From: Artemisia argyi
Taxonomy: Eukaryota > Streptophyta > Magnoliopsida > Asterales > Asteraceae
DNA length: 64,000 nucleotides
Assembly: GCA_030686995.1 (NCBI GenBank)
Contig: CM060696.1
Span: 11,817,987-11,881,986 of the forward strand
Reading direction: 5' to 3'
Below are positions 1 to 11,686 of this stretch, piece after piece. A program made the position numbers and the translations under genes. The first letter of the stretch is position 1, and every line of letters begins with the position of its first letter. Below the pieces are notes generated by a model. It was not told where the DNA came from, searched no databases, and was given only the letters and a program-made list of their open reading frames with translations.

Positions 1-30
1 CATTTTGATGATGTTGTTGTTCTCGTGTGC

Positions 31-293
31 CGCGACCCAAAGGGTCTGTTTGGTAGTCTTGGTGTGCTCGGATGCGCCTAAACGAAGACCCTTGTGGTCT
101 TGGGTTTGAGTCCTCTTGACTCGTAGTCTTGCCGAGACCCAAGTGGGTCTCTCGGCGTGGGTTGATTTGGTAAATCGACCCCAAGGTTATACATTTTTGA
201 TGTCCTTCTCGTTGTTGTTTTATATTGTTGTTGTTGTGTTTAATTTTGTTTGACCGAATACTATTGATGGGTCGAGACCCTTTGTAGTCTCGG
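31..293 (+). repeat. Hairpin array in Gypsy-1 5' LTR
   Basis: Four short inverted repeats follow one another: GACCC-AAA-GGGTC (34-46), AGACC-CTTGT-GGTCT (86-100), GCCGAGA...TCTCGGC (131-156) and a CGAGAC...GTCTCG pair (272-292). The 3' LTR has the same set; its last one is an 8-base perfect stem (10469-10490). Confidence 0.7.
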
Positions 294-883
294 CAATGGG
301 AATATTGTTATTTGTGAAGTGTTGACGATAATGTGGATGAACGGGGACCGATTGTGAGACGGTCAAATTAGAACGACGGATATAGGTTAGTCGGGTGCCG
401 TAATCGGACCCTATTGTTGTAGCTTGTGAAATGGGATAAATGACGGAGTTGTGATACTTGACATATTACTTTAGACTTATGGTTGTGCGAGTTGGAGTCA
501 CTTTGACTTTCTAGTCAATGGTTGACTTCGGCAAATGCCTTAATACTTTGGATTTGGACAACGAGACGATAGTGATGACTTGGACATGTGACTCATCTTT
601 TATAACTCGACACAATTTATAAGTAAACAAACAAATAAAAACTCGTAATAACTTATATATCGATATAAACATTTATATAAATATATAAATGGGTAAACGT
701 ATATATATTTATATAAGTGCGTATATAATAAATAGGAGATCACGAGTAATAAAAATAATAACGTTGACGATATATATTGGACTATGAAAATAGTAAAATA
801 TTGTCGGAAATTTTATTATAACTAAACTATTATAATTTGAAATATAAATATAACGCGAATTATTTTACGAAATAAAGTAAACT

Positions 884-1287
884 TTTGGGAAATAAAATGA
901 GAACTTACGAGTTATAAGAGATTTGAGGGCACTGAAATCCAAGTTGGCCATTTTATTAATTGTTGATTTTTTGTGCTTTTCAAGGGCGTATGACGTTAAT
1001 AGACTCGTTTAATATAACTATTTCACTTATTTAATCGACGGATTAAATAGGACTCGTTTAATATAACTATTTAACTTATTTAATCGACGGATTAAATAGG
1101 ACCTATTTGGGAAATAAAATGAGAACTTACGAGTTATAAGAGATTTGAGGGCACTTAAATCCAAGTAGGCCATTTTATTAATTGTTGATTTTTTGTGCTT
1201 GTCATGGATGTATGACGTTAATAGACTCGTTTAATATAACTATTTAACTTATTTAATCGACGGATTAAATAGGACCTATTTAATTAT
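884..1287 (+). repeat. Tandem duplication inside Gypsy-1 LTR
   Basis: Two copies of a roughly 200-base segment start with TTTGGGAAATAAAATGAGAA at about 884 and 1105. Each ends in a run containing TTTAATCGACGGATTAAAT, and the first copy has that end part doubled. The 3' LTR lost this region in a deletion of about 1 kb. Confidence 0.75.
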
Positions 1288-2006
1288 ATAAAAAGGGTTT
1301 ATTATCGAGTATTGTATCCTACGACGCCTTTAGGTTGTGGTAGGAGTGCGGGATAATAAGCTATTAAATTTTTCGTGAAGTTTATCGAATTGACGAATTC
1401 GATAAGTTTGACGATATATTTAGGAAACTTATTAGACTTTAAAACTTACCATATAGTAAGCTATGTGCTATGTGATTTAGGAGTTGGTATGGTTTTGGAA
1501 TAATATATTAGGTAAATAGGTTGTGGAGGATTAGCGAGTTGACGAACTTGGAAAACTTCGACGATTTATTTAAAGAATATATTAGGCCAACAGTAGACCT
1601 ATAGATCGTTATCATTTATATCGATGTGATTTTTGGATTGTGTTGATTCAACCTTCCACCCACATGGATACCAAACGCCAAACCAAATATGAGAAATGGA
1701 TTTTGGAAAGTAAAAAGGAATACGTTTGGGATTGGGAATATTTGATTTTGAGGAAATGATTTTGAAAAGAGTTTATATTGTTAAGAAGTGCCGAGTCCGT
1801 AGTTGCCGTCATTTGAGTTGCGATACTTCTTGATTCTACCGGTTTTTGAGCTAATATATGGACTTGAGGTGAGTCATAGCCCCACTTTTACTTTTGAATA
1901 TTGTTTTCAATACTTGGGGTGAGAAACGTGCAAATTGTTTTATGTGGACTATTATTGCTGTTTATTTAAAATTTGCTATGCTTATAGAACTAGGTAAGTT
2001 GTAGAG

Positions 2007-2106
2007 CATGTCGTATCCTTACGAATGCTGCGCATGTCGTATCCTTATGAATGGAGGAACATGTCGTATCCTTACGAATGTTGGGCATGTCGCATCCTTG
2101 CGAATG
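2007..2106 (+). repeat. Four-unit mini-repeat with hairpin units
   Basis: Four copies of a 22-25 base unit read ATGTCGTATCCTTACGAATG with small changes. Within each unit CGTA and TACG can pair around TCCT. The last unit has CGCA and TGCG, a paired change that keeps the stem. The 3' LTR carries the same array at about 11127-11226. Confidence 0.75.
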
Positions 2107-2570
2107 TATATTGATTTGATTGGTTTTGGACTATAGTGTGCACCTATAGGTTTGGTTTAGTGGAACGAGGCCTAGTCTAGCTAGCAAGAGTTTTGCGTAT
2201 ATGTCCACTTGATTGAATTAAGAATTTAAACCTATGATTTCACCAGCGAAAGCTGACTTTTAGCGCATTTTCTCTAGTAATTAAGTGATGGCTTGGGATG
2301 CTTGTGTTTGGAAGGCTTGGCATGGCAATCTGGTTAAAGGATCGATTTTTGAACTCTGATATTTTTATTGTGGACCTATGTTTAACTTATTTTGGGCCTT
2401 ACTTTGGATTATTTGGGATGAATGTAAACTTTAAAACCCTGGTTGGTTTTGTTTTTACTTATGTTTACTTTATCTCATTTCTTTTTGACTTGTGACGGAT
2501 ACCAATCACCGTAGCACCCCGAAAGCTTGATTAGTCTTCCGCTGTACCAAATTTTGGGGGTGTTACAGAT

Positions 2571-2587
2571 TGGTATCAGAGCCAAGG
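2571..2587 (+). other. Primer binding site (initiator tRNA-Met)
   Basis: TGGTATCAGAGCC begins three bases after the LTR end and matches the complement of the plant initiator tRNA-Met 3' end. Reverse transcription of the element would start here. Confidence 0.92.
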
Positions 2588-2955
2588 TTATAGAGAACTA
2601 AGTAATAAAAACCTAAACTATAACCGATTTTTATAGAAAATGATCCTCGACCGATGCTCGCCAGCCCGCCAAGCCGAAGCATCTTAGATTATGATTGAGA
2701 TATTATGAGATGATGATATGATATGAGATTTTGAGATGATTTGGGAATTATGAATATGTTGATTTTATGATATGATGGTGTTTGGAAACTTATATGATTT
2801 ACTCGTTTTAGAAATGTTTTGGTAATGCGGTATTTGAAAAATCTTTCTTGAATTGATATGATCGAAGTTATATGATGATTTTAGTATGATATTTGAGTTT
2901 CACGATTTAGTTGTTTTGAAACACTTACACCTACCCTACGGCGTTGTCACAGACC
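2588..2955 (+). other. Gypsy-1 untranslated leader between primer site and extra ORF
   Basis: AT-rich, with runs such as GATGATATGATATGAG. It begins with the same AGAGAACTA stretch seen after the primer sites of Gypsy-2 and LARD-2. I see no gene in it. Confidence 0.6.
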
Positions 2956-4057
2956 ATGGCCTCCTATTCGTTCGATGTTACTGAGGATCTTCTTGCTGGC
3001 ACGCACCGCCCAACACAGATCATCATGGCTCCTGACGACCCTTACAGGATGGCCATGCATTCAGCTACTTCATCACCAATAGCAGTTTCTCCCGCACCAC
3101 CAGCTTCACCCGACTTTACAGGGACCCTCATCTTCTTTGGGGCTTCTTGGTACTTTGAGACAGCTCACACTTCACCAGGCTTTAGCTCGTGTGGCTCCAC
3201 GTTTCGCCCACCGAGCTATGACACGTATGTCTGTGCACCCTTCATCACCACCCATGTACTTTGATGCTCACGCTCTTCAGTCAGATGCACCACCCACATC
3301 ATTCGGTCGCTGTCCTAGATCACATACCCTATCACCTCACGATTCACCTGTTAGGAGGTGATGATTGCTGGAGTACCCCTCTGATGAGGAGGAGGAGTAT
3401 GAAGGTGAGAAGGAGGCTGATGACCCTCAGGGGAGTGAGCAGAGGGATGATGACCCATAGGAGGGTGAGGAGGAGGATGATCCTCAGGAGGAGGAGATGC
3501 CTGATGATGATGGTTTGCCAGCTCACAGCCTGGCACATTCAGCTCATTCTGCAGAGCCCGATTCTTTGATACATCAGCTAGAGCCAGTTTCACCTGATCA
3601 TCCGTTTTTATTTGATTCTCCACCTGGCAGTCCTATAGCGTCGGACGCGCCATCTGAGATATCTGCTGAACCTATGGATCTTGGTGAGACTGGTAGGATT
3701 TGGGCTCGGCTTATTTCACAAGGCGAGAAGATCTCGCAGTTAGCAGATCGACTTGAGATGGTTATTGTTGAGTTTATTGGTGAGCTGAGGGTTGATATGG
3801 CTACAGTTGCGGGCAGGACTACAGCTATTAGGAGAGGTATGATGAAGGTGCATGAACAGATGGAGAGTTTGCAGAGAGGGTTCATTACGGCTCGCGAGGC
3901 AGATTGCAAGCTATAGCAGTGGACCACAAAGTTGGAAAAGGAGGTTGCAGACCTTAAGAGGGACAGTGATACTCAGAGTGTTGAGCTGGGATGATTATGG
4001 AGGGAGTTGGATGGTTTGAGATCGGAGTTGAGGAGTCTACGCCAGCATAGTGGCTAG
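2956..4057 (+). pseudogene. Extra ORF upstream of gag (ORF0), broken copy
   Basis: This lies between the primer site and gag, where standard Tekay elements have only leader. The first ATG (2956) sits in the context TTGTCACAGACC-ATG-GCC, which Gypsy-2 shares. Recognisable pieces are a proline/serine-rich N-terminus, an arginine-rich stretch, an acidic Asp/Glu/Gly stretch and, near 3620-3915, a helical region (ETGRIWARLISQGEKISQLA...) with coiled-coil spacing. Frame shifts and stops break it, for example a TAG at 3460-3462 and one near 3914. I do not recognise the family; function unknown. That Gypsy-2 keeps the same layout shows it belongs to the element rather than being captured once. Confidence 0.65.
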
Positions 4058-4419
4058 ATAGTTTTGGATTATGTTGTTATGTTGCTTTCTAAACCAGGGA
4101 GTGCTTGGTTAGAAAAGCTAGTTATCCTATCTTTTGTGTATTTTAGTTGTATGTTCGTCTCGTTGGAACGATTAGTATCCTTTATGTCTTTTGGTAGTTT
4201 TGGACGATGTATTGATCGCTACTTGTATGGATGACGGTTACTTTGCATGATGTTATGTGACTGTGGATGTTTATGGAAATTGCATTCCTATTTTGGATTG
4301 ATATCTTGTGGTGTATTGTTGATATTCTACCGATGTCTTGGCTCCATCTATCCAATTCTTGTTGAACGTATGATAAATACTATCGGAGGCTTATAAACCT
4401 TGTATTGTGTTTCAGATCA
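4058..4419 (+). other. T-rich spacer between ORF0 and gag with splice-acceptor-like end
   Basis: About 360 bases with no reading frame, rich in T as plant introns are. It ends in TTGTATTGTGTTTCAG (4400-4415) and then ATCAATGGC, so an AG acceptor-like site lies four bases before the gag ATG. Gypsy-2 has the same arrangement. Confidence 0.4.
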
Positions 4420-5690
4420 ATGGCCCTACGATGAAACCCTGTTAGAGCTACCCGAACTGGTCCTGCAATGGCTACCCTTGGTCATCGAGGATGCCGTCCT
4501 ACACAAAATGTTGAGACCCCCAGTCCTGACAACCTAGACACCACCAACCGCAATGATAGGAATCAAAATGTTGATGCTCAGGGAGATAATGGTCATATCC
4601 CACCTAATGCACCTACTGTGGATCAAGCTATGATCAATCAACTTGTGGAACAACGTGTTGCTGATGTAACTAAAAGGAGTTCCGAATCTGTGGACCCATT
4701 GAGTTTGGTGGAACTGAAGGAGTGGTCTACTTGGTCAGCTGGATAGAGAAAACTGAGTCAGTGTTTACTGTCAGTAATTGTGCTGAGAATGCGCAGGTAA
4801 AGTTTGCTTCTTTTACTTTTAAGGATGAAGCATTAACTTGGTGGAACAATTATCGTAATTCTATTGGGAGTGAAATGGCTTATGCCATGACTTGGGAGCA
4901 GTTCAAGTCCTTGCTGATCCAGACTTACTGCCCAAGGAATGAAGTTAAGAAACTGGAGATTGAGTTTTGGAATCATAAAGTGAAGGGTACTGACATGGTG
5001 ACTTACAATTGTCGTTACCAAGAGTTACCCTTGCTTTGCCCATATATGGTCAAGACTGAGACTCAGAAGATTTAGCAGTATACCGATGGGTTACCTATAG
5101 CTACAAGGAATGACGTGATTGCTGCTAGGCCTACTAACATTCTTGAGGCTATCACGATCGCTCAACAATTGATTGATTTGTTGGAACTGAAAAATGCTGA
5201 AAAGGAAAAGAATGGAAAGAGGAAGAGAGACAACCACTCTAAGGGTAGTGACTACCGAAACAAATGACAAGCAGTTGCCAAGGTTTATGCTATTTGGGAT
5301 GGAGATAAGAAAAATCACAATGAAGAGTTGCCCAAGTGTGGTCGTTGTTATCGAAATCACTCTGGACGATGTGCTGTGGTATGTAAGAACTGCTCAAGGG
5401 TTGGGCACATAGCTAAGGATTGTAGAGCTCGGCCACTTGCTATGGTCCAAGCTACTCCTGAAACTATGAGTAAGGAGAACGTCACTTGTTTTGGATGTGG
5501 GAAGAAAGGACACTATAGGAATGAGTGCAGGGAGTCATGGAATCGAGGTCACTAAGGAACGGGTGGTAATGGGTACAATCAGGGAAACTGGGGAATTGGA
5601 GGAAACCGTGGACGACATGAAACTGAGAACTAGCAGGTGGAAGCAGGAGTTGCTCATGGGAGAGTGTATTATATTGGAAACGAGAGAGGA
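4420..5690 (+). pseudogene. Gypsy-1 gag (pseudogene)
   Basis: Gag would form the virus-like particle and bind element RNA. The ATG at 4420 aligns with the gag start of Gypsy-2, but codon 5 is TGA. The capsid part (FTFKDEALTWWNNYR, then MTWEQFKSLLIQTYCP) lies at 4800-4960. Two CCHC zinc knuckles follow at about 5380-5420 (CKNCSRVGHIAKDC) and 5489-5530 (CFGCGKKGHYRNEC). Damage includes a deletion and frame shift near 4665-4720, a TAG near 5072 and a TGA near 5267. The family assignment is secure; the gene cannot make a full protein. Confidence 0.85.
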
Positions 5691-7555
5691 GAAGACCCGA
5701 ACGTTGTTACTGGTAAGTTCCTTTTCAATAATCGTTATGCTTCTATACTATTTGATACAGGTACCGATAGGAGTTTTGTGTCCACTACATTTGCGCCCCT
5801 ACTAGAAAAACCCCCGATGGCCTTAGGGATTGGTTATGATGTAGAGCTAGCTAACGGAAACATAGAAAGGATTAAAACAATTATCCGCGGCTACACGTTA
5901 AATTTCTTAAATCATCCTTTCAATATAGATCTTCTACCCGTTACGTTAGGAAGTTTCGATGTCATCATTGGTATGGATTGGTTGTCTAAGTATCATGCTC
6001 ACATTCTTTGCGATGAGAAAATTGTGTGTGTGCCTTATGGCAATGAGATTTTAAATATACAAGGCGATCGAAATGGTTTGAAGAACCCATCCAGGTTGGC
6101 AGTCATCTATTGCACTAAATTACCAAACCTATTGGAAAAAGGATGCTACCTTTTCTTAGCTCAAATTTCTGAGAAAGGAGGGAAGGAAAAGAAAGAATGG
6201 TGCATAGGAGATGTGCTTATACTTCGTGATTTTCCGGATGTATTGCCAGATGATTTACCGGGAATCCCGCATGTTAGACAAGTGGAATTTCAGATCGAGT
6301 TGATACCTGGTGCTGCACATGTAGCACGGGCACCCTATCGACTCGCACCGACAGAACTAGAAGAGTTGTTGAAACAATTGGCAGAGTTAGCAGAAAAGGG
6401 GTTTATACGGCCAAGTTCGTCACCTTGGGAGCCCCAGTTTTATTTGTGAAGAAGAAGGATGGATCTTTTCGCATGTGCATCGATTACCAAGAGCTGAAAA
6501 AGTTAAGCGTGAAGAATAGATACCCGCTACCAAGGATCGATGACTTGTTCGATCAGCTTCAAGGATCAAGCGTTTATTCGAAGATCAATCTAAGATCGGG
6601 GTATCATCAACTTAGAGTTTGCGAAGAAGACATTCCGAAAACGGCTTTCAGAACCCGTTATGGGCATTACGAGTTCCAAGTGAGGCCGTTTAGGTTGACT
6701 GACACACCGGCGGTATTCATGGATCTCATGAATCTGGTGTGTAAGCCTTACTTGGACAAGTTAGTAATTGTGTTTATAGACGATATTCTGATCTATTCGA
6801 AGAATAAGAAGGAGCATGAGGAGCATCTGAGATTCATCTTGAAATTGCTCAGGCAGGAAAAGCTGTATGCTAAGTTTTCCAAATGCGAGTTTTGGATCTA
6901 GATGGTACAATTCTTAGGTCATGTGATTGACAGTTAAGGAGTTCATGTAGATCCCGCTAAGAATGAAGCCATTAAAGATTGGGCCGCTCCGACGGCCCCA
7001 ACTGAAGTTCATCAATTTTTGGGATTAGCCGGTTACTATCGAAGATTCATTGAGGGATTTTCGAAAATAGCGAAGCCGTTGACCAAATTGACTCAAAAGA
7101 ATGTTAAATACGAATGGGGAGATAAGGAAGAGGAAGCGTTCCAATTACTTAAGGAGAAGTTGTGTAGTGCTCCTATCTTGGCATTGCCAGAAGGTAGTGA
7201 GGATTTTGTTGTTTAATGCGATGCTTCTCATAAAGGATTGGGAGTTGCTTTAATGTAACGAGAGAAAGTGATAGCTTATGCTTCCCGATAGCTCAAGAAG
7301 CACGAGAAGAACTACACCACCTATGACTTGGAATTAGGTGCTGTGGTTTTTGCTCTATTGATATGGAGACATCACTGACCATAAAAGTCTACAACACATC
7401 TTGAATCAAAAAGAGCTAAACATAAGACAACGACGTTCGATAGAGCTACCAAGCGATTATGCTTGTGAAATTTGCTATCATCCCGGTAAAGCAACATCGT
7501 TGCTGACGCTCTTAGTCGGAAGGAGAGAGTACCACCGTTACGAGTAAGGTCATTA
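5691..7555 (+). pseudogene. Gypsy-1 protease, reverse transcriptase and RNase H (pseudogene)
   Basis: The aspartic protease centre is seen as LFDTGTDRSFVS near 5745-5785, with a normal D-T-G. Reverse transcriptase runs from about 6290 to 7000 and includes the catalytic [10 protein letters not shown] near 6775-6805. The RNase H connection starts near 7019 ([20 protein letters not shown]). Stops occur at about 6898, 6933, 7213, 7255 and 7288. Near 7365-7380 about 30 bases present in Gypsy-2 are missing, which shifts the frame inside RNase H. A one-base shift is also seen near 6430-6450. The enzyme could not be made whole. Confidence 0.85.
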
Positions 7556-9016
7556 GGAATGACTATCATTTCGCCGTTACCATCTCAGATATTAGAAGCT
7601 CAAATGGAAGCGTTGAAGGTAGAAAACAGACCTGCTGAGAATATCTTTGGGATGGCAGAAAATGAGAATGGATTTGTTAAGCGTTCTGATGGAATATTAT
7701 GTTTTGGTGACCGAAGTTGGGTACCATTGTATGGAGGAAATCGTGAGTTGATTATGTATGAGTCGCATAAGTCAAGGTATTCTATTCATCCTAGGTCTAA
7801 CAAGATGTACCAAGATCTAAAGAAATCGTATTGGTGGCCAAACATGAAAGCAGATATAGCATTATACTTCAGTAAGTGTTTGACATGTTCAAAAGTTAAG
7901 GCAGAACACCAGAGACCATCAGGGTTGTTGACACAACCAGAACTCCCAGTTTGGAAGTGGGAGCGGATCACAATGGATTTTATTACGAAATTACCTAGTA
8001 CAGCTAGCGGTTGTGACGCTATCTGGGTAATTGTTGATCGATTGACTAAGTCTGCTCATTTCTTAGCGATTAGCGAAGATGATAGTATCGACAAACTTGC
8101 TAGGTTGTATGTGAAGGAAATCATTTCTCGTCATGGTGTTCCAATATCGATTATTTCAGATAGCGATAGTCGTTTCACGTCAGCTTTGTGGCAATCACTC
8201 CAAACTGCTTTGGGGACGAGACTTGATATGAGTACTGCTTATCACCCCCAAACCGACGGTCAGAGTGAGAGGACTATTCAGACTTTGGAGGATATGCTTC
8301 GTGCCTGTATAATTGATTTTGGTAAAGGCTGGGAGAAATAGCTATCTCTTGCGGAATTCTCTTATACCAACAGCTACCATACTAATATTAAAGCTGCACC
8401 ATTTGAAGCTTTATATGGTCGTAAATCTCGTTCTCCGGTTAGTTGGGCTGAGGTTGGTGACAGCCAACTCACAGGCCCCGAGCTTATCTTGGAAACCACT
8501 AAGAAAGTGACTCAAATTCTTAATCGGTTGCAAGTAGCTCGTGATAGACAGAAAAGTTACGCCGATCAGAGACGTAAACCTCTTGAGTTCCAGGTAGGAG
8601 ACAAAGTGATGCTAAAGGTCTCGCCTTGGAAAGGAGTGATACGTTTTGGGAAACGTGGGAAGCTCAACCCCCGCTACATTGGACCATTTCAGATTCGGGA
8701 GAGAATTGGGCCTGTAGCTTATCGGTTGGAGCTACCACAGGAATTGAGTAAGGTACACGCTGTATTTCATGTGAGTAATTTGAAGAAGTGCCTTTCAGAT
8801 GAAAAACCTGTCATACCAATGAATGATATTGGAGTGGATGAGAGTTTGAACTTCGTGGAAGAGCCTATAGAGATTGTGGATTGAGAGATTAAGCGACTCA
8901 AGCGCAGTCGTATTCCACTTATCAAAGTTCGTTGGAATTCTCGTCATGGACCGGAATTCACGTGGGAATGCGAGGATGAGTTTCAGAAGAGTTATCCTAA
9001 GCTTTTTACTTCGTAG
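7556..9016 (+). pseudogene. Gypsy-1 integrase with chromodomain-like tail (pseudogene)
   Basis: Integrase inserts the new DNA copy into the genome. The zinc-binding part shows HESHKS-type His residues and CLTCSKVK (near 7870-7895). The catalytic core shows MDFITKLP (near 7975), SDSDSRF (near 8160) and QSERTIQ (near 8262), which supply the D, D and E. The first 260 codons are open, then a TAG appears at 8339. A second open part (8489-8884) holds the GPY/F-like module (NPRYIGPF), followed by a TGA and the chromodomain-like end GPEFTW. The stop aligned to Gypsy-2 is TAG at 9014-9016. Confidence 0.85.
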
Positions 9017-9045
9017 ATGGAAAGTTCCGAGTGAAACCCAGGACT

Positions 9046-9058
9046 GAGGCTGGGAGGA
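9046..9058 (+). other. Polypurine tract of Gypsy-1
   Basis: GAGGCTGGGAGGA lies directly before TGTGACAAC, the first bases of the 3' LTR. This is the expected place for plus-strand priming. Confidence 0.8.
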
Positions 9059-9456
9059 TGTGACAACTGGCAATTTAGGGAGTTATTTTGAAATCCGCAT
9101 TACGTTAAAGTTTAGTGATAATTAAATGTTTGGAGTTTATTCTCAACGGAATTGTAAAATTTAAACCCTTGGTTTTGAAATATGAAGTTTATGTGGAATT
9201 AAATTTGAATTATTGATTTGATATGGAATTTAAGTCGTGATTTATGATTGAGACGTCTTTTAGGCACTACGTCGACTCCGGCACTAGGATAACCTAACAA
9301 ATTTAAAAATATTGATTTACGATTTGGTTTACACATTTAATGAACGTATCATGGAATTTTAAAAATAATGGGAATGAGCTTGGGTTGAGGGTGTCGGAAT
9401 ACTTTGAAAAGTTTACGGGATTGGTCCTTGTGTTTTACTCCTAGCAGCCCCTCCCC

Positions 9457-9554
<98 letters not shown>

Positions 9555-11686
9555 GTTTAAAATAAAATAAAATAAAATAAAAAGAGTATATTGGTCCTTG
9601 TGGACCGGTTTTCACACACACAAAAACAACACACACCATCACCTTCATCCCATCTCTCTCTCTTTTTAAACAAACCCTAGCCGCCCGTTATTCTAGTAGC
9701 CACCACCACACCGCCACTCCCACGTACACACCGCCACCACCATCTTAACCACCACTTCATTCTCTTTCTTTTGGTGTACCTCACGCGCACCCAAACACCC
9801 CATAACACCTCGTTGGTTAACCACCGCCACCGTATACACCACCACCACCACTAAAATTTCTTGGGTTTTAAAATATTCGTGAGTTTGGAGTATTAAAAGG
9901 TAGGTAACATCGTTTTTGCACCTCGTGTGCCACGATGTGAGTTTTAATCCGTGGGAACACGGAATATTTTGATGGGTATCGAATTAATATGATGGGGAAA
10001 TGATATTTTTGTTATAAAAATTGGTTTGGTATCCGGGTTTGGTGATCTATTCTAGAGGTCGAGTGGAAACCGTGAGCCATGGCACACGGCTTGGTGTAAT
10101 TTTGATCCTTGTGGTTTTCTTTTGATGGTTTTGACCTAGTAGTCATGGTAGCAAGGGTGTTGGATTATTTGGAGTTTGGATATGGCTTGAATTTAATTTA
10201 CATTTTGATGTTGTTGTTGTTCTTGTGTGCCGCGACCTAAAGGGTCCGTTTCGCAGCCTTGGTGTGCTCGGATGAGCCTAAGCCGAGACCCTTGTGGTCT
10301 TAGGTTTGAGTCCTCTTGACTCGTAGTCTTGCCGAGACCCAAGTTGATCTCTCGGCAAGGGTTGATTTGGTAAATCGACCTGAAGGTTATACATTTTTGA
10401 TGTCCTTCTCGTTGTTTTTTTATGTTGTTTTTGTGTTTAATTTTGTTTGGCCAAATACAATTGATGGTTCGAGACCCTTTGTGGTCTCGACAATGGGAAT
10501 ATTGTTATTTGTGAAGTGTTGACGATAATGTGGATGAACGGGGAACGATTGTGAGACGGTCAAATTAGAATGACGGAGATAGGTTAGTCGGGTGCCGTAG
10601 TCTGACCCTATTGTTGTAGCTTGTGAAATGGGATAAATGACGGAGTTGTGATACTTGACATATTACTTTGGATTTATGGTTCTGCGAGTTGGAGTCACTT
10701 TGACTTTTTGGTCAACGGTTGAGTTCGGCCAATGCCTTAACACTTTGGATTTGGACAATGAGCCGAGAGTGATGACTCGGACATGTGACTCATATCTTTT
10801 ATAACTCGACACAATTTATAATTAAACAAACAAATAAAAACTCGTAATAACTTATATATCGATATAAACATTTATATAAATAGTAAAATATTGTCGGAAA
10901 CTTTATTATAGGTTATCCTATATATTGGACTATGAAAATAATAACGTTGACGATATATATTGGACTATGAAAATAGTAAAATATTGTCGGAAACTTTATT
11001 ATAACTAAACTATTATAATTAGAAATATAAATATAACGCGAATTGTTTTACGAAATAAACTAAGCTTTTGGGAAATAAAATGAGAATTTACAAACTATGC
11101 TTATAGAACTAGGTAAGTAGTAGAGCATGTCGTATCCTTACAAATGCTGCGCATGTCGTATCCTTATGAATGCAAGAACATGTCGTATCCTTACGAATGT
11201 TGGGCATGTCGCTTCCTTGCGAATGCATATTGATTTGATTGGTTTTGGACTATGGTGTGCACCTATAGGTTTGGTTTAGTGGAACGAGGCCTAGTCTAGC
11301 TAGCAAGAGTTTTGCGTATATGTCCACTTGATTGAATTAAGAATTTAAACCTATGATCTCACCAGCGAAAGCTGACTTTTAGCGCGTTTTCTCGGGTAAT
11401 TAAGTGACTGCTTGGGATGCTTGTGTTTGGAAGGCTTGGCATGGCAATCTGGTTAAAGGATCTACTTTTGAACTCTAATATTTTTATTGTGGACCTATGT
11501 TTAAGTTATTTTGGGCCTTACTTTGGATTATTTGGGATGAATGTAAACTTTAAAACCCTTGTTGGTTTTGTTTTTACTTATATTTACTTTATCTCGTTTC
11601 TTTATGACTTGTGACGGATACTAATCCTCATAGCACCCCGAAAGCTTGTTTAGTCTTCCGCTGTATCAAATTTTGAGGGTGTTACA
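9059..11686 (+). repeat. Gypsy-1 3' LTR (internally deleted)
   Basis: It starts TGTGACAACTGG and ends GAGGGTGTTACA. Compared with the 5' LTR it lacks about 1 kb (the region equivalent to about 910-1975), with the break near 11093-11098. It contains a long TTA microsatellite, a CACC-rich stretch that looks like a plant 5' untranslated region (about 9610-9860), then the hairpin array. No protein is encoded. Confidence 0.92.
9457..9554 (+). repeat. (TTA)n microsatellite, about 98 bases, in LTR
   Basis: An uninterrupted TTA run, followed shortly by AAAAT units at about 9561-9582. The same microsatellite sits in the same part of the Gypsy-2 LTRs. Confidence 0.95.

Larger units (their letters stand above)
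1..2567 (+). repeat. Gypsy-1 5' LTR (truncated by window edge)
   Basis: It ends in GGGGGTGTTACA directly before the primer site and aligns with the 3' LTR from base 10201 onward. About 1.1 kb of its start is therefore missing. It holds a set of inverted repeats (31-293), a tandem duplication (884-1287), a TATA-like stretch near 1274-1283 and a four-unit mini-repeat (2007-2106). No protein is encoded. Confidence 0.9.
1..11686 (+). mobile_element. Gypsy-1: decayed Ty3/gypsy chromovirus (Tekay-like), left end outside window
   Basis: Order on the plus strand is partial 5' LTR, initiator-Met primer site, extra ORF, gag, protease, RT, RNase H, integrase, chromodomain-like tail, polypurine tract, 3' LTR. 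This is the Ty3/gypsy order; the integrase C-terminus with GPEFTW..EDE fits the chromovirus group, probably Tekay. The coding region has many stops and several indels compared with the related Gypsy-2 in this window, so it is dead. The bases after the 3' LTR (ATGAG) would be one copy of the target-site duplication, but the other copy lies outside the window. Confidence 0.92.

Noticed and set aside
2298..2495. Hydrophobic 65-codon frame in the Gypsy-1 LTR (also 11417-11614)
   Set aside because: Looks conserved between LTRs, but that follows from LTR identity; the Gypsy-2 LTR has no matching full frame.
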